The notes: generated by a model not told the origin, from the letters alone. 10,508 nucleotides of DNA from SVTX01 sp045638125 (GCA_045638125.1 JAZUAS010000036.1:1-10508); one strand, 5' to 3'. Shown: positions 1 to 6,194, counted from the stretch's first letter. Program-made: numbers and translations.

Positions 1-52
1 CCCATAACTAACCCTTAGGAGGGGCTTATTATATCCATTTAACTATGGAGGC

Positions 53-112
53 GTGCTATTAAATTAAGTGCGTAAGCACAGATATTATTGTAGCACACTT
101 TTCTTTATTTTT
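53..112 (+). terminator. Possible terminator or RNA structure at left edge
   Basis: GTGCTA (53-58) pairs with TAGCAC (91-96). Between them GTGC-GTAA-GCAC (68-79) forms a four-pair hairpin closed by a GNRA-type tetraloop. A T-rich run follows (99-112). The order of stem then T-run fits termination of a rightward transcript entering from outside the window. Nothing upstream in positions 1-52 is open in any + frame, so the gene it would serve is not visible. On the other strand there is no T-run, so it is a poor terminator for the acetyltransferase gene. Confidence 0.35.
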
Positions 113-123
113 CAAGTACAAAA

Positions 124-702
124 TCAGATATTTTTGAAAAATTCTTCGCGAAGTATTGAGCATACGCCGACGTCACGGTATTCGCCCTTGATAAGCATTC
201 CCTTTCTACGTACACCCTCAAAGGTCATGCCGTTTTTCTCCATAACGCGCAGGGACGCTTTGTTTTCAACCATAAATTTGCATTCGATCCGCTCCAAGGC
301 GAGATTTTCAAATCCGTATCTTATTACTCTGCCGACGACCTCGGTGGCAATTCCCTGTCCGTGGTATGCTGGATTTATAACATAGCCTATTTCCGCGCAG
401 TCGTGAGCGAAGATAAAGCGTGTGAATCCGCAAGTCCCGATCATCTTGCCGCTATCCTTGCATACTATCGCCCAATCGAAAAAATCTCCGGTTTTGTATC
501 GGTTTTGAAGATACATAAGATACTCTAAGGTTGAGGCTTTATCGGGGTGTGGTGACCATGTAAGATATTTTGTAACGTCGTATTCCTTGGCGTATTCGTA
601 CATATCGTCTGTATCGTCAACAGAAAGCCTGCGCAACCAAAAGCGATCTGTTTCAAGCGTTGGGGTTTTTGAAAATATACTGTATATCAACTCTTTTTTC
701 AT
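124..702 (-). CDS. GNAT family N-acetyltransferase (RimJ/RimL type)
   Basis: A predicted cytosolic acetyl-CoA-dependent N-acetyltransferase of 192 residues, the usual length for the RimJ/RimL branch that acetylates protein N-termini or small amines. The N-terminus has the family pattern LETDRFWLRRLSVDD (16-30). Motif A is AEIGYVINPAYHGQGIATE (103-121), where H-G-Q-G-I-A is the Q/R-x-x-G-x-G/A pyrophosphate-binding loop. The usual C-terminal block ENKASLRVMEKNGMTFEG (146-163) follows. The ATG at 702 has a GAGG ribosome binding site six bases upstream. The gene stands alone, divergent from the murE operon, with its own promoter. The substrate cannot be read from sequence; RimJ/RimL-like ribosomal protein acetylation is only one option. 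Confidence 0.9.
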   Translation of the reverse strand: MKKELIYSIFSKTPTLETDRFWLRRLSVDDTDDMYEYAKEYDVTKYLTWSPHPDKASTLEYLMYLQNRYKTGDFFDWAIVCKDSGKMIGTCGFTRFIFAHDCAEIGYVINPAYHGQGIATEVVGRVIRYGFENLALERIECKFMVENKASLRVMEKNGMTFEGVRRKGMLIKGEYRDVGVCSILREEFFKNI

Positions 703-732
703 TTCTGCCTCGCAAAAGATTTTGTTACATAG

Positions 733-761
733 ATTATATTACATTTTTCAAATGTTTGCAA
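733..761 (-). promoter_or_regulatory. Promoter of the GNAT acetyltransferase gene
   Basis: Read on the minus strand: TTGCAA (756-761), a 17-bp spacer, then TATAAT (733-738), about 30 bases before the start codon. The spacer holds a perfect inverted repeat, ACATTT/AAATGT (741-755), which could be an operator or chance in AT-rich DNA. Confidence 0.6.
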
Positions 762-800
762 GTCAAATTTTTGAAGTTGTGTAAATTTTTTTGATTTTTG

Positions 801-829
801 GTGACAAGGGAGTTAAAATATGATATAAT
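801..829 (+). promoter_or_regulatory. Promoter of the murE operon
   Basis: GTGACA (801-806; five of six to TTGACA), 17-bp spacer, perfect TATAAT (824-829). Transcription would start near 836, leaving a leader of about 24 bases before the ATG at 860. Confidence 0.75.
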
Positions 830-859
830 TAGTCATATTGATTTGCAAAATGGTGAATT

Positions 860-1201
860 ATGGATTGGTTACAACACGAGTACCTTGTTCCGGTCATTAT
901 CGGAAACAGTCAAGCGGCATATAGGGCTGCAAATAGGATATATAAAATAACCGGCATAAGGGCTCATATTTTTGCCGATAGATTTACTCTGTGGCAAAGG
1001 CTGTTTTATTTCTGCCACAAGATCTCGCCAATGTCGAGAAATCTGCTTGAAATGAGTCTGATTTCCTTTGCGGAATCACTTGAGGAATATTTCTTCCCCG
1101 TTATTATATTCTGCGACGATGAGTCGCAAGATTTTATAAAAATTTATTCTGAAACGCTTGAAAGCGCTTATATTGTGGTTTCTTGCGATGATCTTTATTA
1201 A
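860..1201 (+). CDS. Small protein resembling an ATP-grasp ligase N-terminal domain
   Basis: A 113-residue protein without a clear family name. Residues 9-40 (LVPVIIGNSQAAYRAANRIY, then a short loop and a second strand, IRAHIFAD) look like the Rossmann-like strand-loop-helix-strand that opens D-aspartate-ligase and carboxylate-amine ATP-grasp proteins. Residues 78-110 continue as two more strand-like segments (FFPVIIFCDD, SAYIVVSCDD). There is no ATP-grasp catalytic domain after it: the reading frame ends in TAA at 1199-1201 and the MurE gene starts 21 bases later, so the two are one operon. The start has only a weak GGTGA (852-856). It could be a stand-alone binding domain or a relic of a larger ligase. 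The domain likeness is my inference from pattern only. Confidence 0.7.
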   Translation: MDWLQHEYLVPVIIGNSQAAYRAANRIYKITGIRAHIFADRFTLWQRLFYFCHKISPMSRNLLEMSLISFAESLEEYFFPVIIFCDDESQDFIKIYSETLESAYIVVSCDDLY

Positions 1202-1222
1202 AAACGAAAGGAGAATGCGGAT

Positions 1223-2755
1223 ATGATGAAGATAAAGGATATTATCCTCAGCCTTGATTGCGTGTCGTATAATATACCGCAAGGTATGCGCGGACGCACT
1301 ATCGTTCATCTTTGTCAAAATTCTCGCTCTGCTTCTCCGACCTGCCTCTTTTTCTGTAAGCGCGGAGTTCTTTCCGATGGACACAAATATGCCAGAAATG
1401 CTTACGAAAACGGAGCGAGGTTTTTCGTAGTTGAGCGCGACGTCGATCTTCCTGATGATGCTGCCATCATTATGGTGAAGGATTCCTCGGAGGCTCTTCG
1501 CCGTCTCTCGGTCATTTTTTACGGTGACCCCGGAAAAGAGCTTCGCCTCATAGGAATCACGGGAACAAAGGGTAAGACAACCGTGGCTCTTTCTGTCTAC
1601 AATATTGCTTCGGCAAGAGGTATCAATATAGGCTACATAGGAACAAACGGCATATATTACAATGGCAAGGTGTTTGAAACGGCAAATACTACCCCCGACT
1701 GTCTTGAGCTCCAGATGGCACTCCGTGAAATGCGCAATAATGGTGTTACCGACGTGGTTATTGAGGTCTCCTCTCAGGCGCTATGGCAGAAACGCACATT
1801 TGGCTTGAATTTTGATATATGTGCTTTTACCAATTTTTATGAGGATCATATAGGCGGAGTTGAGCATCCCGATATTGAGCATTACAGAGATTGCAAGAAG
1901 CTTCTCTTCACTGACTATGGTGCGAAAAGTATAGTAATTAATTCCGATTGCTCCGAGAGCAAATATATGATAGACGGAGTATCCTGCAACAAAATCGTCA
2001 CTACGTCAGCTATGGGCGATGAAGATTGCGACCTCTTCGCTCACAACCCCCAAAGAACGAAAAACGGCTTATTGCCCGGTGTTTCTTTTGAGATCTTTTC
2101 CGGCAACGGCTGGGGCACACATCTTGATGAGCACGGACGAGAGATATTTATTCCTATTCCGGGTCTTTACAGTGTCGAAAACGCGTTGCTCACCGTGGCT
2201 ATCTGCTCGCTTATGGGAATTGATATGGAGTTCATAGTTGAACAGATGGCGAGGCTTTCGATTCCTGGAAGATTTGAAACCGTGGAGCTTGATAATCGTC
2301 CGAACACGCTCTTTGTTATCGATTACGCGCATAACGGCGCAAGTCTTACTGCGGTTCTACGCTCTTTAAGGGAATATGAACCAAAGCGGATAATAGTGGT
2401 TTTTGGAAGCGTTGGCGGACGAACCTTTGGCAGACGAGCAGAGCTTGGACGTGCGGCAAAAGAGGATGCTGACGTTATAATTCTTACCTCGGACAATCCT
2501 GACAACGAGGATCCCGGCGAGATAATTGACGGAATACTGGTCGGACTCCGCGGTACGGACAAGCCTGTATATATGATTCCCGACAGAGCCGAAGCGATTG
2601 AAAAGGCATACGAGATTGCCGAGGCAGGAGACTTTGTCTTGCTTGCGGGCAAGGGACATGAGACCTACCAGCTTATAAGAGGCACTCGTGTAAGCTTTTC
2701 GGAGCGCCGCGTGCTTAACGGTGTGAACGCAAAGTATTACTTGGTAACTAAATAA
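1223..2755 (+). CDS. murE: MurE-type UDP-MurNAc-tripeptide synthetase
   Basis: An ATP-dependent cytosolic Mur ligase that adds the third amino acid to UDP-MurNAc-L-Ala-D-Glu in peptidoglycan synthesis. At 510 residues it is near the family length. Visible motifs: P-loop GITGTKGKTT (111-120), TTPD (156-159), EVSSQAL (181-187), the central-domain metal/substrate segment FTNFYEDHIG (202-211), YRDCKKLLF (221-229) with the lysine that is carbamylated in the family, DYAHNG (367-372) and LLAGKGHET (473-481). The specificity motif is DNPD (424-427), where meso-diaminopimelate enzymes have DNPR and several lysine enzymes DNPA, so the amino acid added is uncertain. The segment FGSVGGRTFGRR (394-405) is also unlike the GCGGDRD-type loop of textbook MurE, so this may be a MurE paralogue. 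AAAGGAG at 1207-1213 supports the ATG at 1223. Confidence 0.93.
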   Translation: MMKIKDIILSLDCVSYNIPQGMRGRTIVHLCQNSRSASPTCLFFCKRGVLSDGHKYARNAYENGARFFVVERDVDLPDDAAIIMVKDSSEALRRLSVIFYGDPGKELRLIGITGTKGKTTVALSVYNIASARGINIGYIGTNGIYYNGKVFETANTTPDCLELQMALREMRNNGVTDVVIEVSSQALWQKRTFGLNFDICAFTNFYEDHIGGVEHPDIEHYRDCKKLLFTDYGAKSIVINSDCSESKYMIDGVSCNKIVTTSAMGDEDCDLFAHNPQRTKNGLLPGVSFEIFSGNGWGTHLDEHGREIFIPIPGLYSVENALLTVAICSLMGIDMEFIVEQMARLSIPGRFETVELDNRPNTLFVIDYAHNGASLTAVLRSLREYEPKRIIVVFGSVGGRTFGRRAELGRAAKEDADVIILTSDNPDNEDPGEIIDGILVGLRGTDKPVYMIPDRAEAIEKAYEIAEAGDFVLLAGKGHETYQLIRGTRVSFSERRVLNGVNAKYYLVTK

Positions 2756-2764
2756 TGGCAAACA

Positions 2765-2796
2765 AAAGCGAACGAGGAAAATTCCCCGTTCGCTTT
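2765..2796. terminator. Bidirectional terminator between convergent genes
   Basis: Ten-pair perfect stem AAAGCGAACG (2765-2774) with CGTTCGCTTT (2787-2796), extended inward by an A/C mismatch and GG/CC plus A-T pairs. It lies between the murE stop and the 3' end of the regulator gene. Both sides carry T-rich tails; the minus-strand tail (TTTTGTTTG) is the better one. Confidence 0.8.
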
Positions 2797-2808
2797 ATTA
2801 TTAATGTG

Positions 2809-3441
2809 TCAGTTTTTCAGCATATATCCTTTACCACGGATAGTGTATATCAGCTTTAGTCCAAGCTTGTTGTCAATTTTTTTGCGGAGATGACAGATGT
2901 AGACGTCCCCCATGTTTCCATCTTCAGCACCCAGAAGCGCGTATATCCTCTCACGCTCTACCAACTGGAATCTGTTATCGCAAAGCAAGGACAACACCTT
3001 ATATTCATTGTCGCTTAGCGGTATAAGCTGATCTCCCCAAACTGCCGCATTGTCGATATTGGAGACCGATAAAATAGCGGTGCTTTTGGATGCTTTGTTT
3101 TTTGTATAATCTCGTTTGGGCATAGTTTTTCTATCGCCTCCGAAGAGCGAGAGAAAATCGTGCATAGAAAATGGTCTTTTGAAAAATTCCTCACAAAGTG
3201 AGGCTCTTTCATGAATATCGTTCTCGTTGCTACGAGAAAAGCCTATCAATATGGCGTTTTGAGAATACTCAATAAGCTTGGTTTGGGAAACCGAGTCAAG
3301 GTCAGCAATTACGTAGGAAAGATCACCCGCTCCGAGCATATCAACAGAGTCTACTACCTCAATCCCAAGCGATTCAATTTCGAGCGTTAACATACGGGCA
3401 AAACGATTGTCGGCAGAGACTATTTGGGCAAACTTGCTCAT
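2809..3441 (-). CDS. Winged-helix response regulator with degenerate receiver domain
   Basis: A 210-residue predicted DNA-binding regulator. Residues 125-210 match the OmpR/PhoB C-terminal winged helix: LSDNEYKVLSLL (142-153), recognition helix region DVYICHLRKKI (179-189) and wing IYTIRGKGYML (198-208). The N-terminal 1-100 reads like a diverged receiver: a single acidic residue D11, possible phospho-acceptor D47 in YVIADLD, S69 at the Thr/Ser position and K88 in KRPF, where receivers normally have K-P with nothing between. No histidine kinase gene is nearby, so it may act without phosphorylation. The ATG overlaps the dus stop as ATGA, and a perfect AAGGAGG sits inside the dus 3' end (3449-3455 on the + strand), so translation is coupled. 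Its targets are unknown. Confidence 0.85.
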   Translation of the reverse strand: MSKFAQIVSADNRFARMLTLEIESLGIEVVDSVDMLGAGDLSYVIADLDSVSQTKLIEYSQNAILIGFSRSNENDIHERASLCEEFFKRPFSMHDFLSLFGGDRKTMPKRDYTKNKASKSTAILSVSNIDNAAVWGDQLIPLSDNEYKVLSLLCDNRFQLVERERIYALLGAEDGNMGDVYICHLRKKIDNKLGLKLIYTIRGKGYMLKN

Positions 3442-4463
3442 AGGTTCGCCTCCTTAAGCTCCTCTATAATTGCTTCAAGCTCCTTTGTGGAGTGGGTCTT
3501 CATAATTCTGTCTCGGACCGACGCGGCGCTTCGTACTCCCTTGATATAAAGCGCGGCGTGCTTTTTGATCTCTGCGGCGGCGGTGTATTCTCCCTTGCTT
3601 TCTCGGATCAGATTGACGTGGCGCAGGCAGGTGTCAAGCCGCTCCTCAAGAGTGGGTTCAAGAAAGTCCTTGCCGCCAAGCCTTGCGGCGATCTCACCGA
3701 AGATCCAAGGGTTTCCAAGAGCCCCTCGACCAATCATCAAGCCGTCACATTCGGTTACGTTTATCATATTTACGGCATCATCGGCGGTATATATATCTCC
3801 GTTGCCGATAACGGGTATCTTGACCGCTTTTTTTACTTCCGCGATAATATTAATATCAATTCCGGGGTTATACATCTGCTCTCTGGTTCTTCCGTGAACG
3901 CAGATAAGCGATGCTCCTGCCGCCTCAAGCATTTTTGCCATCTCGGGGGCGTTCTTTGAATCTGAATCCCATCCTGCACGGATTTTGACTGTCACAGGGG
4001 TATGACCAAGAGCCTTGACAGTAGCTTCGACTATACTTGCGGCAAGTCGGGGATTTTTCATAAGTGCGCTTCCCTCTCCGTTGCCCACGATCTTGTGCAT
4101 AGGACAGCCCATATTTATGTCTATTGCCACAGGAGAGGCCTCGGAAACGCAGGATTTATAATTTCTTGCCTCTATCATAGCCGCCGCCTCGGATACGAAC
4201 TGCGGCTCGCTTCCAAAAAGCTGGATCGCCATAGGATTTTCCTCGTGCTTGACTGCCGCCAATGGCGCGGTTTTTGAAGAAGAAAGACTATTCTTTTTCG
4301 ACATTTCCTCGTAGCAGAGTGCTTTTGCCGACACCATTTCGCTAACGGTGTATTCCGCCCCGCTCTCACGGCAGATCTTTCTGAACGAATAGTCGGTAAA
4401 GCCTGCCATCGGCGCTAACATCAGACCGTTTTCAAGGGTTATATTTCCGATTTTTATACTCAC
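3438..4463 (-). CDS. dus: tRNA-dihydrouridine synthase (DusB-like)
   Basis: An FMN- and NADPH-dependent enzyme that reduces specific uridines of tRNA to dihydrouridine; 341 residues, normal for bacterial Dus. The TIM-barrel signatures appear in order: LAPMAGFTDYSFRKIC (16-31), IDINMGCP (114-121) with catalytic Cys120, VTVKIRAGWD (157-166) with K160 in the FMN site, VHGRTREQMY (189-198), VIGNGDI (218-224) and GLMIGRGALGNPWIF (241-255), the phosphate-binding end. The overall pattern is closest to DusB. The start is GTG at 4463 with GGAG seven bases upstream and no good ATG nearby. It is the first gene of a two-gene unit with the winged-helix regulator, served by a strong promoter at 4501-4529. 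The modified tRNA position cannot be told from sequence. Confidence 0.95.
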   Translation of the reverse strand: MSIKIGNITLENGLMLAPMAGFTDYSFRKICRESGAEYTVSEMVSAKALCYEEMSKKNSLSSSKTAPLAAVKHEENPMAIQLFGSEPQFVSEAAAMIEARNYKSCVSEASPVAIDINMGCPMHKIVGNGEGSALMKNPRLAASIVEATVKALGHTPVTVKIRAGWDSDSKNAPEMAKMLEAAGASLICVHGRTREQMYNPGIDINIIAEVKKAVKIPVIGNGDIYTADDAVNMINVTECDGLMIGRGALGNPWIFGEIAARLGGKDFLEPTLEERLDTCLRHVNLIRESKGEYTAAAEIKKHAALYIKGVRSAASVRDRIMKTHSTKELEAIIEELKEANL

Positions 4464-4500
4464 TTTAATTCTCCGATTTAAATATTTTAACGTTGAATAT

Positions 4501-4529
4501 ATTTTATCATTTTAATTAATTAATGTCAA
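4501..4529 (-). promoter_or_regulatory. Promoter of the dus-regulator operon
   Basis: On the minus strand: perfect TTGACA (4524-4529), 17-bp spacer, TAAAAT (4501-4506), about 35 bases before the GTG start of dus. Confidence 0.8.
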
Positions 4530-4573
4530 GGGCAAATGATAGATTTAGGTGCAAGAATATTGTAGATACAGAA

Positions 4574-4600
4574 TGAACTTCCCCAAATTATGCGGACAGT
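4574..4600 (+). mobile_element. Solo IS3-family-like terminal inverted repeat (relic)
   Basis: This 27-base stretch opens with TGAACTTCCCCAAATT and ends with GCGGACAGT. It has the layout of an IS3-family end: TGAAC/TGGAC, a C-run, AT-rich middle, GGACA. Read on the minus strand it follows a T-run and gives CTGTCCGC...AGTTCA, as at the right end of such elements. No partner end and no transposase coding sequence were found in the window, so only a solo end remains. The assignment rests on remembered family consensus. Confidence 0.4.
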
Positions 4601-4815
4601 ACAAAAAACTCCCCTCTGGTAGAAAATATTAAAAATAAAGCAACAACTGACTTGTGTTGTGTGTACCCATATTTTGTGTTTACCGCAATGAACGTATTCA
4701 GCTCAAAACAAAACTGACATCACTCGAAAAGCGATGTCATATTAAGAAAAGAAATCAAAGCAGTTAATTCAATGCAAACACATACTTAAAAATTGAAATT
4801 TTTCACAAAAACCTC
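4601..4815. other. AT-rich intergenic stretch without gene
   Basis: No credible coding region on either strand. It contains the hairpin at 4715-4739 and otherwise AT-rich, low-complexity DNA, probably the eroded interior or flank of the IS-like relic. Confidence 0.5.
4715..4739 (-). terminator. Possible orphan terminator on minus strand
   Basis: TGACATC (4715-4721) pairs with GATGTCA (4733-4739), with two further inner pairs after a mismatch. Read leftwards it is followed by GTTTTGTTTTG, an acceptable T-rich tail. No minus-strand gene lies immediately to its right, so it may be a leftover of lost DNA. Confidence 0.35.
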
Positions 4816-4844
4816 TTGAAATATTGGGGAAAATATGTTATAAT
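4816..4844 (+). promoter_or_regulatory. Strong promoter of the islet transcript
   Basis: TTGAAA (4816-4821), 17-bp spacer, perfect TATAAT (4839-4844) preceded by TG one base upstream (extended -10). Transcription would start near 4851 and run about 350 bases before the first larger ORF at 5199. So long a leader is unusual among the genes of this window. Confidence 0.75.
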
Positions 4845-4850
4845 ACAAAT

Positions 4851-5198
4851 ACAATAGAATAGCCGTAGTAGAACAAATTCAAACCCGACAGCAATTTGTG
4901 ATGTAATTATTGTTGCCGAGTTGTTCTTGCACAGAAGTGAGGAGTCGGTGTGAGAATATTTGGCTTAACAAAAATATCAGCGCATAAAGATGTCGGGATG
5001 GAATGCCTGTTGTCTTTATGCGCTATTTTGTTGAATATTATTTTAAGGAGGGATTGCCTTATGATGAAAAGATGCAATCACAATGTTCACCCATTCACCA
5101 ACCGCAGAGTCCCTCTGCTCTTTCGATGTTTCGGCATATAGGTCTCGCCTATATGCAGCCCGCCTATTGCTCTAAAAAATTACGAAAGGAAGAATATT
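4851..5198 (+). ncRNA. Long structured leader RNA upstream of the islet genes
   Basis: Four stems lie in the same transcript. Stem A: GAACAA/TTGTTC (4871-4876 with 4921-4926) enclosing CGACAGCAAT (4886-4895) paired with ATTGTTGCCG (4909-4918; one mismatch, one wobble). Stem B: perfect AGCGCATAAAGA/TCTTTATGCGCT (4979-4990 with 5013-5024), extended across a bulge by AACAAAA/TTTTGTT (4967-4973 with 5026-5032). Stem C: GCAGAG/CTCTGC (5104-5109 with 5113-5118). Stem D: GCATATAGG/CCTATATGC (5134-5142 with 5148-5156). A strong ribosome binding site and short leader ORF lie between B and D. I do not recognise a named riboswitch or RNA family. A cis-acting leader is the simplest reading; DNA-level cruciforms of a mobile element are the alternative. 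Confidence 0.5.
5061..5141 (+). CDS. 26-residue leader peptide (putative)
   Basis: ATG at 5061 preceded by a near-perfect AAGGAGGG (5045-5052) eight bases upstream, the best ribosome binding site in the islet. The peptide is MMKRCNHNVHPF (1-12) followed by TNRRVPLLFRCFGI. It is basic, has no recognisable domain, and ends at TAG 5139-5141. Stem C lies within its codons 15-20 and stem D overlaps its stop codon, so a translating ribosome would disturb both. The segment TCTTTCG inside it (5119-5125) is complementary to the ribosome binding site of the next gene. A regulatory leader ORF is more likely than a functional protein. An in-frame extension back to GTG 4950 exists but runs through stem B and is less likely. 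Confidence 0.45.
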   Translation: MMKRCNHNVHPFTNRRVPLLFRCFGI

Positions 5199-5493
5199 AT
5201 GCAAAAGATAGCGCTTTATGGAGACGATATGATGCGAGCTGCAAACAAACATTTTTTGAACACTCAAAAGATGGCTGGAAAAGAGTTTTGGTTCTCTCAT
5301 AATCCAATGCAAACATTACTTAATTATCCTGAAAGCAGTTTTGCTATGGAGTTGAATTGGTTGAAAGAAGCATATGGGCTAACAGAATTGACAGCAGCAA
5401 ATTTTGTTCAATCCGGGTCATATTGGTACTTCGTTCCTTGAGTTTTTTGCAACTGAAGGTTATGATATTTTTACTGATAATAAGGAACTATAG
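5199..5493 (+). pseudogene. Frameshifted small gene, 97 aa if repaired
   Basis: The ATG at 5199 has AAAGGAAG (5185-5192) six bases upstream. As written, the frame gives 80 residues and stops at TGA 5439-5441. Reading one base fewer at the GGG run (5415-5417) carries the protein on, with ...AANFVQSGHIGTSFLEFF and then ATEGYDIFTDNKEL, to TAG 5491-5493. This is 97 residues, and the next gene's ribosome binding site begins at that stop. The repaired product starts MQKIALYGDDMMRAANKHFL and has no transmembrane segment, signal peptide or motif I recognise. The shift may be a true mutation, a sequencing error in a G run, or (least likely) programmed. The two-gene arrangement could suit a small effector with its partner, but no family match supports that. 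Confidence 0.5.
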
Positions 5494-5504
5494 GTGAGGT
5501 TAAT

Positions 5505-6110
5505 ATGATAAGATATATGTCTGATTTTCCATTTCCATGCAAAAACATTATTTGCGAACAAGAAGAACTGTTCAAGTCTATGGCAGAAAGGGTCTTGGGA
5601 GTCAAAGTGAAACAAACTCTGTTTATGAAGGGTGCAAAGACTCAGTATCATTTATATGTATGGTATGAACCAGCCATAGCTGATCAATTCTTTGACGAAA
5701 GCATGTGGGAAAACAACAAATTTATTCAGCAAAATATGATTAAGAGCTATTTTGATTGCTATGATCTTCTTGGTGATTGCTATCAAGAGACATATTTGCA
5801 TCTTTTGAATTATCGAAAGGCTCTGATATCGTATTCATATGGGCATGCAGCTTCATCTGTCAAGAAAGCAATTCAGAATAAATACACAAAAGCAGTAGTG
5901 TCGCTGGATTACGCTTCAAACATATTCATTGTGGAGAGTGATTGTTTGTTGACTGATAAAAAAGATGATATTATAAATATTTGTTATCAACTCCTTAAAG
6001 AATATGATAATTACAATATTATTACATTGCAAGACGTAAAGATCAAAATAATAGTAGGAGGGAGTGATTCTAATCTAAATGATATTCATATGATGAATAG
6101 AAAAATCTAA
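5505..6110 (+). CDS. Unrecognised 201-residue protein of the islet
   Basis: I do not recognise this protein. The ATG at 5505 follows GGTGAGG (5493-5499), five bases away, and lies 11 bases after the repaired stop of the preceding frameshifted gene, so the two were probably one operon. The product is soluble-looking, rich in aromatic residues and Asn/Lys (for example YHLYVWYEPA at 48-57 and SYFDCYDLLGDCYQETYLHL at about 86-105), with no signal peptide, membrane segment or known catalytic motif. Its AT-rich codon use contrasts with dus, tcdA and the Nudix gene on either side, suggesting acquisition by transfer. A hairpin lies seven bases after the stop codon. Confidence 0.75.
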   Translation: MIRYMSDFPFPCKNIICEQEELFKSMAERVLGVKVKQTLFMKGAKTQYHLYVWYEPAIADQFFDESMWENNKFIQQNMIKSYFDCYDLLGDCYQETYLHLLNYRKALISYSYGHAASSVKKAIQNKYTKAVVSLDYASNIFIVESDCLLTDKKDDIINICYQLLKEYDNYNIITLQDVKIKIIVGGSDSNLNDIHMMNRKI

Positions 6111-6116
6111 CTGAAT

Positions 6117-6146
6117 ACACAGAGCAAAAATGATAAGGCTCTGTGT
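6117..6146 (+). terminator. Hairpin just after the 201-aa gene
   Basis: Perfect nine-pair stem ACACAGAGC (6117-6125) with GCTCTGTGT (6138-6146), 12-base loop, seven bases after the stop codon. No T-run follows (CAATAGTTGG), so it is a poor intrinsic terminator and may instead protect the 3' end. Confidence 0.4.
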
Positions 6147-6194
6147 CAATAGTTGGGGGAGAAAAATCTGACTAAAAGAAAAAGAATTATGTAA

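Noticed and set aside
3492..3959. 155-codon + strand frame opposite dus
   Set aside because: Antisense shadow of a conserved gene whose Dus motifs are all on the minus strand.
4967..5032. Retron msr-msd-like or group II intron structure
   Set aside because: A long hairpin is present, but there is no reverse transcriptase gene in the window, no domain V-type hairpin was recognised, and no flanking a1/a2 repeat was identified.
4950..5060. GTG-initiated extension of the leader ORF
   Set aside because: AGGAG does precede it, but the frame passes through the perfect 12-pair stem B and has no protein-like features; ATG 5061 has the better ribosome binding site.
5003..5302. Open frame of 99 codons overlapping the leader and the frameshifted gene
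   Set aside because: No ribosome binding site before its ATG, begins inside stem B, and runs out of frame with the better supported ORF at 5199.
6147..6191. Tiny frame after GGGGGAG with CTG or near-start codons (LTKRKRIM)
   Set aside because: No normal start codon and only about eight codons before a stop. It could be a truncated gene start, but this cannot be supported.
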